The translations under genes were made by a program, and so were the position numbers. Positions 42,410 to 51,236 of a stretch of 64,000 bases of DNA are shown in pieces. The notes beneath the pieces were generated by a model. It was not told the DNA's origin. It did no database searches and was given only the letters and a program-made list of their open reading frames with translations. Positions within the stretch are counted from its first letter, which is position 1; the number at the start of each line of letters is the position of its first letter. The stretch covers positions 1-64,000 of the forward strand of contig CAZGEG010000012.1 in the NCBI GenBank assembly GCA_964524835.1. Direction: 5' to 3'. Source of the DNA: JACRCG01 sp964524835 (GTDB lineage Bacteria > Desulfobacterota > Desulfuromonadia > Geobacterales > Pseudopelobacteraceae).

Positions 42410-42471
42410 ACATGCCTCCTGAGGTTATTTCTGTATAACTCAGGAGTGTCTAGAAAACTAGGGGCGATTCA

Positions 42472-42530
42472 CCGGCTTGAGGCTGACCAGAGGCGGTTTT
42501 ATCGCCGACTGGTCTAGCCGAGTGTTATAC
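42472..42530 (-). repeat. Partial integron attC-like site, 3' of the cassette gene at 42535
   Basis: On the minus strand it begins with GTATAAC five bases after the gene's stop codon, then forms a hairpin: GGCT-(A)-GACCAG-T-CGGCG, a short AT loop, CCGCC-T-CTGGTC-AGCC. The single unpaired A is like the extrahelical base that sets attC strand polarity. The expected closing GTTATAC-type box is missing where the IS3 end (42471) joins. Confidence 0.6.
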
Positions 42531-42534
42531 GCGA

Positions 42535-42927
42535 TTATCTCTCTACCTGCTTAAAAGCATTTACGACGCCCGAACTCATTGTCGAATTGACTGTATGGCC
42601 GGGAAATGTCTCTCTGTAAGATTTTGCCTGCTGCATCGCCTCCAGAACTTGCTTCTTGTCTTTTAAGAGTTTGTTTTGGGTGCTGACGCCAAGGTAGCCA
42701 AGGTCATTGTCCACAAACTTTTCAATGTATTCCCCTGCCCTATCAATTTCGCCTTTTTTGATCATTTCAAGAGTCTTGATCTTGGCCCCTAGCAATGTTG
42801 CGGTAGCAGTTACGTCCTGGTTGAAATATACATCGAGTCCTTTATTCTGTCCGACACGGACGCCAGCCACGAAAGAAACTCCGGCAAAAAGGAGCAGCAG
42901 GAAAATCGTCAGTATGTTCTTTTTCAT
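42535..42927 (-). CDS. Cassette-borne exported protein of unknown function
   Basis: A 130-residue protein with one N-terminal hydrophobic segment (ILTIFLLLLFAGVSFVAGV), either a signal peptide or an anchor. A soluble, mostly helical domain follows (GAKIKTLEMIKKGEIDRAGE, KDKKQVLEAMQQAKSYRE). No family is recognised. It lies tightly between two attC-like sites: the start is 14 bases from one and the stop 5 bases from the other, the normal geometry of an integron gene cassette. The ribosome-binding site is GAGAAG. Confidence 0.7.
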   Translation of the reverse strand: MKKNILTIFLLLLFAGVSFVAGVRVGQNKGLDVYFNQDVTATATLLGAKIKTLEMIKKGEIDRAGEYIEKFVDNDLGYLGVSTQNKLLKDKKQVLEAMQQAKSYRETFPGHTVNSTMSSGVVNAFKQVER

Positions 42928-42940
42928 TTTCTTCTCTTTC

Positions 42941-43004
42941 GTACAACGGGACTGCGGCGCACCGGCGGAGCGAAGCGAAGACCGCGTGCCGCCGCGGGTT
43001 ATGT
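42941..43004 (-). repeat. attC-like recombination site between two gene cassettes
   Basis: A 64-base site bounded by ACATAAC and GTTGTAC (minus strand), near-complementary boxes like the R'' and R' sites of attC. Between them GCGGCGGCACGCGG pairs with CCGCCGGTGCGCCGC, with a single unpaired G, around a 13-base loop. Size, boxes and bulge all fit an integron attC. Confidence 0.65.
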
Positions 43005-43039
43005 GTCTGCTTCACATCTCAACTCTATTGGCCAGTAGT

Positions 43040-43717
43040 TTAAAACAAAGAAGTAAGCTTCAAGAACAAATCTCTATCAAAGGCGGCAATCAACATTGGA
43101 ATCAGCCAAACAATCAGGATAATAGCAACGATTACTACCAGTAATTTATTGTTAATTGGTGCATTTAATATCGACTCGGGCTGTGCCGTTGGTTCAAGTC
43201 CAGATGGTTTGGATGACGCTTCTTTGATTGCCTCTATGATTTTAGTAAAACGGACGTACTGAATGACATAAAGTGTTCCGAAGAGAATGAGCAAAAATAA
43301 AAAAATAAAACCAGACTCGCTCTTTTCAGGTGAGTTACTAATAAAACCTGCTGGAAACGTGATAGCAAATAGCAATGCGAACCAGTTAGCATAGCCTGTT
43401 ACTACTGTTTGACGTTGTTCATGATCAACGCGAATTAGGCCATGCATCACCGGCGTATAATGAAACAGTCTGAAGCTGAGTAGAGATTCTCTAAAGGCGA
43501 TTAGATCTTTGCCGAGTGGGTAGAATAGTATTGGTGTAACTATGCCTTGGCTGAATTGGGTCGTAAGATTGTCAGGTGACAAATAAGGAGGTTCAGCAAA
43601 GGAAACCGACTTTTTGAACAGGGGGATTCCTTTCAGAAAATAAAACGGCATCCATCGGCTGTTCATTATTGTCTCAGCGATAGCTGTTACCACCAGAATC
43701 ACTATTAATGTTTCCAA
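43040..43717 (-). CDS. Cassette-borne membrane protein of unknown function
   Basis: A 225-residue protein with about four membrane segments: residues 3-18, about 110-126, 137-155 and 193-212. Its DNA is noticeably more AT-rich than neighbouring genes, a sign of transfer. The start is TTG 43717, with GAGG six bases upstream. The motifs FKKSVSFAEPPYLSPDNL and FHYTPVMHGL match nothing I know. An attC-like site follows 36 bases after its stop codon. Confidence 0.65.
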   Translation of the reverse strand: METLIVILVVTAIAETIMNSRWMPFYFLKGIPLFKKSVSFAEPPYLSPDNLTTQFSQGIVTPILFYPLGKDLIAFRESLLSFRLFHYTPVMHGLIRVDHEQRQTVVTGYANWFALLFAITFPAGFISNSPEKSESGFIFLFLLILFGTLYVIQYVRFTKIIEAIKEASSKPSGLEPTAQPESILNAPINNKLLVVIVAIILIVWLIPMLIAAFDRDLFLKLTSLF

Positions 43718-43758
43718 TTGTTTTCCTCACATAACTCGTTAATCAACGGTTTCCATAT

Positions 43759-43798
43759 ATAAGTAACTTGTTACCTATATAGGATACTGGTTACTTAT
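43759..43798. promoter_or_regulatory. Inverted-repeat regulatory region upstream of the cassette genes
   Basis: A perfect 9-bp inverted repeat ATAAGTAAC / GTTACTTAT (43759-43767 and 43790-43798) encloses a second palindrome, GTAACttGTTAC (43763-43774). Three GTTAC boxes in 40 bases suggest an operator. Nearby AT-rich boxes could be a promoter for the cassettes on the minus strand. Confidence 0.5.
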
Positions 43799-43822
43799 AA
43801 AAGCAACCTCACAAAAATCAAA

Positions 43823-43862
43823 AAACCGCCCATCGACATCTGCCGATACAAGCGGTTTCTTT
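43823..43862. terminator. Terminator after the GH13 gene
   Basis: A 7-bp stem AAACCGC / GCGGTTT with a long, partly paired loop, and T-rich tracts on either side. It serves the minus-strand glycoside-hydrolase gene ending at 43904. Confidence 0.6.
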
Positions 43863-43903
43863 TAGCTTCACCTATCTCACCAAAATTGCATGCAGTAGCC
43901 GCA

Positions 43904-46900
43904 TCATTTCACCTGTTTTTTAACCGGCGGCGTCCGTTTGACAACAACCTTCTCCGGCAACCCGGCAAAAGGCCTGCTGCGATAGCCGACATCCTGGGCC
44001 AGCTTCACACCCTGGGCGATGGCGCGATCCGCCTCCCCCATCCTCGTGGAAACAACCCGGGCAGCAACAGCTCCGGTGCAGCCTTCTACCAATTGAAGCA
44101 GTGCCAGCCACTCATACAGCTCCTCGAAACGCTCCTTGTTGAACCATTCGACACCTTCGCTCTCATGATGCAGCAAAAATGCCTGGCACGCTTCAAGTTC
44201 AAATAATCCCTGCATCTGTTTCAGAGCACTCGCAGCAGAATCCCGCTCCTCGGACCGCCACCACTGGAGCAGCGCGGTGAGCAGCCCGACAGCGCGGCTG
44301 CTGAATCCGGGATCGCCTTCCCGCTGCAGAAACTTCCGCAGCGTGTAGTCAAGCCCCCGGCTGACCGGGTCAATCGACGTCTCACGGAGAACCAGCCATG
44401 CCAGCAGCAGGTTTTGGGCGGCCTGATCGGAAAAACCGGCGGTCAGCCGAAGCTGCAGTGAACGGGCATCACTCGCTGTTGTCTTGTGAACGGCAAGTCC
44501 GGCAAAACGGGCAAACATATCGACCGCGACGCTTTTCTTCCGGGCGATCTTCCGTTTGCCTTTCCCGGCAGCGCTGCCCGGTTTGACGACCGATTTCGCC
44601 GCCGGTTCATCCGCATCGGCACTCTTCAAAAACAGGTCAATCGCCCGCTGCAGCTCCGCATCTGTTGCGGCGTTTTCTCCCGTTGTTCTGTCCTCGGCAA
44701 GCAGGTCGAAGACGGTGCGGAAGGCGGCATTCAACTCCGCAAACTGCAGCTGCTTGCGCTCTTCCTCAAGCGAATCAACGCCGATGCCGTTCAGCTGGCT
44801 GTACAGCTGCCCCCAGGAACCCTTCAGATCGTCGCGGATTTCCCGGAAATCCATGAACACATGGAACTGGTACTCGCCGAGTTCGACATACAGCCCCTTT
44901 TCACGCAGCTCACGCGTCGAGCGGAGGTATTCCACCCCTTCCGTCTGGTCCCGGAAAGCCAGGTAGCAATCCTTTTCATCGGGCGCGACCAGCGCGTCGG
45001 CAAGCGACGTCCTGTCATGCCGCCCCCCTTCTCCTTCACCGGCAGCGAGAAACGGCACCGATTCCCTGATCCAGCCGGCGGTTGTCGCATGGCTGTTATG
45101 GTACAGCACCAGCGCCCGATGCTCGCCGACCCGGTTGGAATAGGCGAACACGTTTTCATCGACGCGCTCCCCGGCGTGGAAGTCATAGAGGACAAAGTTC
45201 TCCGATCCGGAGAAGAGCCAGCGGCGGCGCAGCAGCGGGAAGATCCACATCTCGTGTCCGCGTACCAGCCCCTCATCCACCTGCTCGTCCCAGTAGGCGC
45301 GCTTGTACTCCATGCCGTATTTTTCGTGGTACCCCTCGATCTGGCCGTGGCCGAACATCGGCAGGCCGGGCATGGTGGAGAGCAGCACGCAGGCGCCGAA
45401 ATACTTCCCCTGCGAGCCGAACTGGGCGACCGCGGTCTTCTCGTCCGGGTTGTTCATGAAATTGACGAACCGCTTGAGGATTTCGTGGTTGAATTCCAGC
45501 ACGTTCTTGATGGTCTTGCGGTATTTGGCGTTCTCCTCGGTCATGAGCATGTTCATGAAGGCACTGTTGTACACGCGGTGCATACCAAGCGTCCTGACGA
45601 AATACCCCTCCATCATCCAGAACGCCTCCGCCAGCAGCAGCGTGCCGGGGGCTTCGGCCGCCACCCGGTCAACCACCTCGCGCCAGAACTCGGTCGGGAA
45701 GACGGCATCGAATTCCTCCTTGCTCATGCCGTGTTCGGCGCGGGACGGGACTCCGCCCCCGTGGCCGCGCAGCGGGAACCAGAGGCGCTGGTAATGCTTC
45801 TTGGCCAGGGTCATGGCGGCGTCGAAGCGAATGATCGGGAAATTGCGGGCGACGTGAAGGATCGTCTGGATGACCGCTTCACGCAGTTCCGGGATCAGGT
45901 AGTTGAGCTGGGCGGTGTCGTTCCAGGGGATGCTGGTGCCGTCGTTGCCGTGGTAGATGTAGCGGGTGCGGCCGCTGTTCTTGTCGTAATGTTTGAACAC
46001 GACGGCGGCATCGCTCTTGTTCCAGTAGCCGTCCTCGACCTGCAGGCAGACGGTGCCGTCGCCGGAGAGGTCCTCGCCGGTGAACCGGTAGGTGGGGAAC
46101 GGCGGGTAATCGGTCTGGACGAACCAGTCCGGGTGCTGTATCACCCAGCGGGAATAGATGCCGGTGTGATTCGGCACCATGTCGCTGGCCAGGCGGATAC
46201 CGCGCTTTTCGGCCCGCTCCCGCAGGTTTGCCAGCCCTTCCCAGCCGCCGAGATCGGCGGCCACTTCGTAGTCGAAGAGCGAATAGGCCGAGGCGATGGC
46301 CTCCGGGTTGCCGCAGATCTGCTTGATCCGCTGCGACGCGGGGGAGCGCTCCCAGAGTCCGATCAGCCAGAGCCCGGAAAAACCGCGGGCCGCCAGCCGG
46401 TCCAGTTCGGCATCCGGGATCTGGTCAAGGCGGGTTATGGGGAATCCATGGGCACTGCTGAGCTGATCGAGCCAGACGTACACCATCTTGGCCATCAGGA
46501 CGACATGCGCCATCCAGCTTGCGTCGGAGGAAAAGGCCTCGTACGCGGGGTAATCGAAACCGTGAAATACTCCGCCTCCTCCCGGCAGGGCGGAATGGCC
46601 GGCGGACGGGTGCCCGGCACGTCCGAACTCCAGCACCGGGGCCGGTCCCGGGCCGCCGCCGCGCTCCCGCTGCTCTTCCTGGAGAATATCGAAGGCGCTC
46701 TCCACCTCGTGCAGCAGCTCGGGAGGAAAGACATCCTGCCACTCCTGGCGCAGATAGGCAACCTGGCCGGCCAGCGAATCGGGAGAAGCGGTGACCGCCG
46801 CCATGAGGGCCTCGATCAGGGTGCACCCCTTTCCGGCAAGAAGCGGACCATCCTTCAGGGAGCGGTTAAAAGCTTCGATGATATTAGTGTACTGGGACGA

Positions 46901-47440
46901 CGCGGCCAGAGCCCGGTCATCGACGAGCTCGCGGAAACTTTCGATGGCCGGATTGGCGGCCGCCAGCCGCAGCAGCAGCATTTCCCGCAGCAGCCCGTGG
47001 GTGCGCAGCGGGTTGCCCAGCGTGTCTGCTAGCCAGCGCTCCGGCTCTTCGCTCCCCAGCAGGACCGGCGCCGGCGGGAACAGCTCGACGAAGCGCCGGG
47101 CCGTATTCCGCAGACCTTCTCCGGTCGGGTCGAAACCACCGGATTTCGCCGCGTTGACCAGCAGGGAAGAGCCCGGAGCCCCGGCGACACCGTCGATCAG
47201 GTAGCGCAGCGCCTTCTGCAGGGAGGCGTACAGGTTCAGTTCACCGGCATGCACGACGGCGGCACCGGGTGAACGGCGGCCGTTCAGCTTGAAAGCCAGC
47301 TGGCGGAAAAACTGGATGCGGGGGATGCCGCGTTCATTAATGCCGCTTGAAAGCGGCCCCAAACCGAGGGACCGCCAGTGATGGGAGGATATCTGGATGT
47401 CGTAGGGAAAGTAGGAATCGGTGGCGCTTGGAGCTGTCAT
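43904..47440 (-). CDS. Large GH13 alpha-amylase-family protein
   Basis: A 1178-residue cytoplasmic protein with no signal peptide. The GH13 barrel occupies about 310-760. Region I is SDMVPNHTG (D420, H425), region II IIRFDAAMT (nucleophile D540), region III LLLAEAFW (general acid E605) and region IV NNPDEK (D666), so all catalytic positions are filled. Residues 1-300 are helical and unique to this group. The last 400 residues are helical, with a Lys-rich linker near 965-980. It probably acts on glycogen-like alpha-glucans or trehalose-type sugars, but the bond specificity cannot be told. The ribosome-binding site is weak (CTGGA). Confidence 0.85.
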   Translation of the reverse strand: MTAPSATDSYFPYDIQISSHHWRSLGLGPLSSGINERGIPRIQFFRQLAFKLNGRRSPGAAVVHAGELNLYASLQKALRYLIDGVAGAPGSSLLVNAAKSGGFDPTGEGLRNTARRFVELFPPAPVLLGSEEPERWLADTLGNPLRTHGLLREMLLLRLAAANPAIESFRELVDDRALAASSQYTNIIEAFNRSLKDGPLLAGKGCTLIEALMAAVTASPDSLAGQVAYLRQEWQDVFPPELLHEVESAFDILQEEQRERGGGPGPAPVLEFGRAGHPSAGHSALPGGGGVFHGFDYPAYEAFSSDASWMAHVVLMAKMVYVWLDQLSSAHGFPITRLDQIPDAELDRLAARGFSGLWLIGLWERSPASQRIKQICGNPEAIASAYSLFDYEVAADLGGWEGLANLRERAEKRGIRLASDMVPNHTGIYSRWVIQHPDWFVQTDYPPFPTYRFTGEDLSGDGTVCLQVEDGYWNKSDAAVVFKHYDKNSGRTRYIYHGNDGTSIPWNDTAQLNYLIPELREAVIQTILHVARNFPIIRFDAAMTLAKKHYQRLWFPLRGHGGGVPSRAEHGMSKEEFDAVFPTEFWREVVDRVAAEAPGTLLLAEAFWMMEGYFVRTLGMHRVYNSAFMNMLMTEENAKYRKTIKNVLEFNHEILKRFVNFMNNPDEKTAVAQFGSQGKYFGACVLLSTMPGLPMFGHGQIEGYHEKYGMEYKRAYWDEQVDEGLVRGHEMWIFPLLRRRWLFSGSENFVLYDFHAGERVDENVFAYSNRVGEHRALVLYHNSHATTAGWIRESVPFLAAGEGEGGRHDRTSLADALVAPDEKDCYLAFRDQTEGVEYLRSTRELREKGLYVELGEYQFHVFMDFREIRDDLKGSWGQLYSQLNGIGVDSLEEERKQLQFAELNAAFRTVFDLLAEDRTTGENAATDAELQRAIDLFLKSADADEPAAKSVVKPGSAAGKGKRKIARKKSVAVDMFARFAGLAVHKTTASDARSLQLRLTAGFSDQAAQNLLLAWLVLRETSIDPVSRGLDYTLRKFLQREGDPGFSSRAVGLLTALLQWWRSEERDSAASALKQMQGLFELEACQAFLLHHESEGVEWFNKERFEELYEWLALLQLVEGCTGAVAARVVSTRMGEADRAIAQGVKLAQDVGYRSRPFAGLPEKVVVKRTPPVKKQVK

Positions 47441-47511
47441 GATGTTTCCAGTCGCTAAATGCCGGGATGTCGGAACATGTTTGAATCAGGTCATCAGACT
47501 ACACTGGCGGA

Positions 47512-49371
47512 CTACTTCTTTTTTGCCGGTGCCTTGGCTTTACTCTTTTTAGAACTTTTTTTGCTTTTTTTGGACTTTGACTTCGCTTTTTTACCTTTCG
47601 TTATCTTGCGCGGTTCGGGGTTGAATTCATCCCGAATGTTATTGAGCAGAACCGAGGTCTCTTCCATGGTCGGGTCGGCCTTTTTCGCCGCTTCAAGAGT
47701 TTCTTTCGCCTCCGCAAGCCGGCCGGTTTTCATGTACAGCCGTCCGAGTGCATTGAGCGTCCGGGCATTATCGGGCTTAAGCTCAATTGCTTTTTTGTAT
47801 GCGCCTACAGCGTTATCGTATTCCTTTTTAAAGTCATATATCAGCCCCAGCTTGTAGTGGTTGACCGGATCATCGGGGCTCAATTCGACCGCTTCTTTCA
47901 GCAGAACCGTGATTTCGTCATACTGCTTGTTTTTCACATAGATCGATATGAGTGCGGTTCGCGCCTCGCCGTCATCCTTATGAACGGCAAGCGCTTTTTT
48001 GTAATGGGCAGTCGCCTTCTCGGTGTCCCCCTTCTGAACGTACAGGCCGGCGATCTCCCGGTTGGCATCGCCGTCATTCGGACTGTAGGTGAGCACAGAA
48101 TTGTACGACGAAAGCGCCAGGCCGGCCTCCTTGCTTTTGGCAAAAATGCGGGCCAGTTTCAGGTGGATGTCCGGGCTGGCAGGTTTCAGCTTGAGAAATT
48201 CCGAATACTGCTCCACCGCCTCCTGGAACAGGCCGCGCGAGAAGCGGATATCACCCAGTCGCAGATGGGCTTCGGCGCTGGCCGGATTAGCCTTGACCGC
48301 CCGCTTGTAGGCGACTACCGCCTCGTCGATCTGGGATTTTTTCTCATAAAGTATTCCCAGGCTGAGGTACACGTCGCTGTTGGTGCTGTTGCGATGCGCG
48401 GCCTCACGATAGGCCTCGATGGCTTCGGCATCTTTTCCCGCCGCACGGTAGATGTGGCCGAGTTTTTCGTATGCTTTCGTATCTTCGGGATGCTCCTTGA
48501 TGGCAGCCTTGAGGCTCTCTATTTCCTTGTCGGCCCCGCTTGCAGCGGCCTGGTCGGCCGACTGCTTCTGGGCCGCCTGCGTGAGCTTGCTTTTGCCGCC
48601 CAGCAATGAATGGTAGTCGGCAAGCTTGGCATCACCCTTCATTTCATATACACCGGCCAGCAGCAGGTGGATGTCGCGATTCTGCGGGGCAGCGGCTTCA
48701 CCCCGTTTCAGCTGTTCCAACGCCTTGTCGGCTTCCCCCCGCTGCAGGCTGATCGTTGCGATGCCGATATGTGCCTTAGCCGAACCGGGTTCGGCGGCCA
48801 GGGCCCTGCGGTATTCCTCCAACGCCTTGTCAGGCTGGTTTGATGCCGCGTAGATCTCGGCCAGACCGGTAAAAATCGAAGCATCGCCGGTCAGTTCCCG
48901 GCCCGCCTCGTTGTAATGATAGGCGGCGAGCGGGTAGACTTTCTGCGCGTAAAAAATGCGCGCCATCGCCTTGTGGTAAAGCGGATCGGATATGGAAGAG
49001 AGGCCGCGGGCCAGCTCTACGGATGCTTCATCGTCCATCCCTTTCTGGGCATATAGAAGTCCCAGATTGCCGCTGGCCCGGGCGAAAGAAGGCGCCTGTT
49101 GCAGGGTCCGGCGATATTCTTCGATGGCAGCGTCAAAGTTGCTGACCCGCTCCTGCTGAAGCGCATTGACAAAATGGGCGGCGGCGCCATCGGGGCACTG
49201 GGCGATAATTTTTGCCTCCGCCTGGCGCATCCGGGCCTCATCACGAATCGTGTCCAGCTTTCCCGCGATTTCAAGCGCTTCCTTGCAGGGATCAGCTCCC
49301 AATCCCCAGCTGAATCCGGTTAGAAGGAGCGCGGCGCTCATCAGCAGCAGGCATGTTTGCAGGATCTTCAT
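47512..49371 (-). CDS. Secreted TPR-repeat protein with Lys-rich tail
   Basis: A 619-residue protein from the methionine at 49371, with a GAGGGA ribosome-binding site. A signal peptide (LLLMSAALLLTGFSWG) is followed by a dozen or more tetratricopeptide repeats with the W/L-G-Y-A-P pattern (for example AHLRLGDIRFSRGLFQEAVEQY, cited by its ends). The last 35 residues are almost only Lys, Ser and Ala, perhaps binding nucleic acid or anionic polymer. TPR arrays mediate protein contacts; the partner is unknown. It is divergent from the HDOD gene at 49545. Confidence 0.85.
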   Translation of the reverse strand: MKILQTCLLLMSAALLLTGFSWGLGADPCKEALEIAGKLDTIRDEARMRQAEAKIIAQCPDGAAAHFVNALQQERVSNFDAAIEEYRRTLQQAPSFARASGNLGLLYAQKGMDDEASVELARGLSSISDPLYHKAMARIFYAQKVYPLAAYHYNEAGRELTGDASIFTGLAEIYAASNQPDKALEEYRRALAAEPGSAKAHIGIATISLQRGEADKALEQLKRGEAAAPQNRDIHLLLAGVYEMKGDAKLADYHSLLGGKSKLTQAAQKQSADQAAASGADKEIESLKAAIKEHPEDTKAYEKLGHIYRAAGKDAEAIEAYREAAHRNSTNSDVYLSLGILYEKKSQIDEAVVAYKRAVKANPASAEAHLRLGDIRFSRGLFQEAVEQYSEFLKLKPASPDIHLKLARIFAKSKEAGLALSSYNSVLTYSPNDGDANREIAGLYVQKGDTEKATAHYKKALAVHKDDGEARTALISIYVKNKQYDEITVLLKEAVELSPDDPVNHYKLGLIYDFKKEYDNAVGAYKKAIELKPDNARTLNALGRLYMKTGRLAEAKETLEAAKKADPTMEETSVLLNNIRDEFNPEPRKITKGKKAKSKSKKSKKSSKKSKAKAPAKKK

Positions 49372-49544
49372 ATCGTTTGTTCCCTCAACTTCTGTCTGTA
49401 GTGGGGCGCGATTATACACACCATCCGGCAATATTTCAATAATTTAGGCTAAATACTTGATTATTGGCGACAGTATGTGGATAATGCAACCTCACTGACC
49501 TGCCGCTGCCGGCGACGTCAGGAATATTTGTTCCCGGGGATTTT

Positions 49545-50393
49545 ATGAACAGAGAACTTGAAATAATGATCATGACCGCCAGCGACCTGCCGACCATCCC
49601 GGTTGTCGCCACGAAGGTCATGCAGCTGATCGAGAGCGAAAGTGCGACGGCGGAGGAGCTCGCCAAGGTTGTCGCTTCTGATCCTGCCGTCGCGGCCCGC
49701 GTGCTGAAAATATCGAATTCATCCTTTTACGGCTGCCAGCGCCAGATCCAGACCTTGTCCCATGCGATCGTGGTTCTCGGCTTCGCCACACTGAAGAGCC
49801 TGGTCGTGGCCGCATCGGTCAAACAGGTCTACCAGCCCTACGGTCTTACCGAGAAGATGCTCTGGGAGCACTCCTTCGGTGCCGGCCTGGCGTCACGCAT
49901 CATCGCCAAGGAGACGCACCTGGTAAGCGAAGAGGAGGCCTTTCTGGGGGGGCTTTTCCACGATATCGGCAAAATAATCATGAATACCATGAACAAGCAG
50001 CAGTTTCAGGACGCGATGCAGCGATGCTACAACGACGGAATAACGTTTGAAGCGGCCGAACGCCAGGTGTATTCCTACACACATGCAGAAGTCGGCGGGC
50101 TGGTCATCAAGAAATGGAATTTCCCCGACATGCTGATGCATGCCGTATTGAACCATCATACCTTTGAATTCGGCGAGGATGAAGACCCCTACCAGGCCAG
50201 CCTTACCTGTGTCGTCGGACTGGCCGATATGTTTTGCCACAAAGTCGGCATCGGCATGCGCGAGCCGAACGATGAACTTGATCTTGTGCAATCGGTACCG
50301 GCAGGGAGGCTGGGGTTGAATGAAGCGCGCATGGAAGCTCTGCTGGAACGCTTTAAAGAGGCATACGAAAAGGACAAAAGTTTCTTCAATTGA
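49545..50393 (+). CDS. HDOD-domain signalling protein
   Basis: A 282-residue protein made of one HDOD domain (about 10-210). The signatures are LPTIPVVATKVMQL, VVASDPAVAARVLKISNSSFYG and FLGGLFHDIGKIIM, in which the HD pair is retained. The C-terminal 70 residues are helical. HDOD proteins without other domains are abundant in delta-proteobacteria and act in signal transduction; enzymatic activity has seldom been shown. The ribosome-binding site GGGGA is before ATG. Confidence 0.9.
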   Translation: MNRELEIMIMTASDLPTIPVVATKVMQLIESESATAEELAKVVASDPAVAARVLKISNSSFYGCQRQIQTLSHAIVVLGFATLKSLVVAASVKQVYQPYGLTEKMLWEHSFGAGLASRIIAKETHLVSEEEAFLGGLFHDIGKIIMNTMNKQQFQDAMQRCYNDGITFEAAERQVYSYTHAEVGGLVIKKWNFPDMLMHAVLNHHTFEFGEDEDPYQASLTCVVGLADMFCHKVGIGMREPNDELDLVQSVPAGRLGLNEARMEALLERFKEAYEKDKSFFN

Positions 50394-50425
50394 TGCCGGC
50401 GTCACCGGCGTGTAGATTCGGCGGG

Positions 50426-50635
50426 TTATTCCAGCATATCTTTCAGATATTCGAGGAGGCCCTTCTTCTTTTTGCCCGTCGAACGGTCGCGGGCATCCTG
50501 GGATATCTCGACCAGATCGGTCTGCGGCGCAGTCGCGCCTCTTTTTTTATGTCCCTCCGGGAAACTGCCGCCGCTGTAGTTCCCTCCCGCTGAAGGCCCC
50601 TGAGCACCGCCTATTCCCTTGACCTGATCCGTCAT
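50426..50635 (-). CDS. Small disordered protein, FlgM-like motif
   Basis: A 69-residue polar protein. The first 35 residues are Gly/Ser-rich and probably disordered. A VEISQDARDR segment followed by a short basic/amphipathic helix (GLLEYLKDMLE) resembles the VDLSxxAR signature of FlgM anti-sigma factors, but the protein is shorter than usual and the match is weak. It has a modest purine-rich site (GGGGTGCGGG). It may instead be a lineage-specific small protein. Confidence 0.55.
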   Translation of the reverse strand: MTDQVKGIGGAQGPSAGGNYSGGSFPEGHKKRGATAPQTDLVEISQDARDRSTGKKKKGLLEYLKDMLE

Positions 50636-50729
50636 GCCCGCACCCCGGTGTCCCCTGGAAGATGAAAATTGATTTTATCGCTCTGAAATAGTATCATTAC
50701 CTCCTTATATCTTCAACGAAGGATACACA

Positions 50730-51236
50730 ATGATTCGCACCATCCTTACCTACCCGAACCCAGTACTGAAAAAAAAATCCCTGCCGGTTACCATCATTAC
50801 TGATTCTATCCGGGAACTCGCCCGGGATATGGCCGAAACAATGTACGCCGCTCCGGGTATCGGTCTCGCAGCTCCCCAGATCGGCGTCCACCAGCGCGTT
50901 ATCGTCATCGACCTTTCGGCCAGAGACGAACCGCACGATCTCATTGTCGCCATCAACCCGACCATCGTCCACGCCGAAGGAGAGGCCTATGAAGAGGAGG
51001 GGTGCCTCTCGGTACCGGACTATGCCGCCAATGTCAGGCGTCATGCCCGCGTGATCGTCAAAGCGCTCGACCTCGAAGGTGTCGAGCAGACCTGGAAAGC
51101 CGACGACCTCCTTGCCATCGCCTTTCAACACGAGATTGACCATCTGGACGGGATCCTGTTCGTCGACCACCTCTCGACGCTCAAGCGCGAGCTGTTCCAG
51201 CGCAAGGCCCGTAAAGCGGCAGAGGAGAAGCGGTGA
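50730..51236 (+). CDS. def: Peptide deformylase
   Basis: A 168-residue metalloenzyme that removes the N-formyl group from new proteins. Motif 1 is GIGLAAPQ (43-50), motif 2 EGCLS (90-94) with the metal ligand C92, and motif 3 QHEIDHL (133-139) with metal ligands H134 and H138 and catalytic E135. Its TGA overlaps the GTG start of fmt by four bases. First gene of def-fmt-DUF116. Confidence 0.97.
   Translation: MIRTILTYPNPVLKKKSLPVTIITDSIRELARDMAETMYAAPGIGLAAPQIGVHQRVIVIDLSARDEPHDLIVAINPTIVHAEGEAYEEEGCLSVPDYAANVRRHARVIVKALDLEGVEQTWKADDLLAIAFQHEIDHLDGILFVDHLSTLKRELFQRKARKAAEEKR

Larger units (their letters stand above)
42061..42471 (-). mobile_element. Truncated IS3-family insertion sequence
   Basis: The left end is intact: an IR beginning TGAATCGCCCCTAG (minus strand from 42471), then orfA, then about 24 codons of orfB, cut off at 42061 by the REP element. 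A slippery A-run (CTAAAAAAGG, minus strand) for the -1 frameshift is preserved. orfB has a TAG stop after HEY, and most of the DDE domain is missing, so the element is dead. Confidence 0.85.

Noticed and set aside
44486..47032. 848-codon open frame opposite the GH13 gene
   Set aside because: Antisense shadow of a high-GC gene; the composition is that of a reverse-complement frame and no motif is present.
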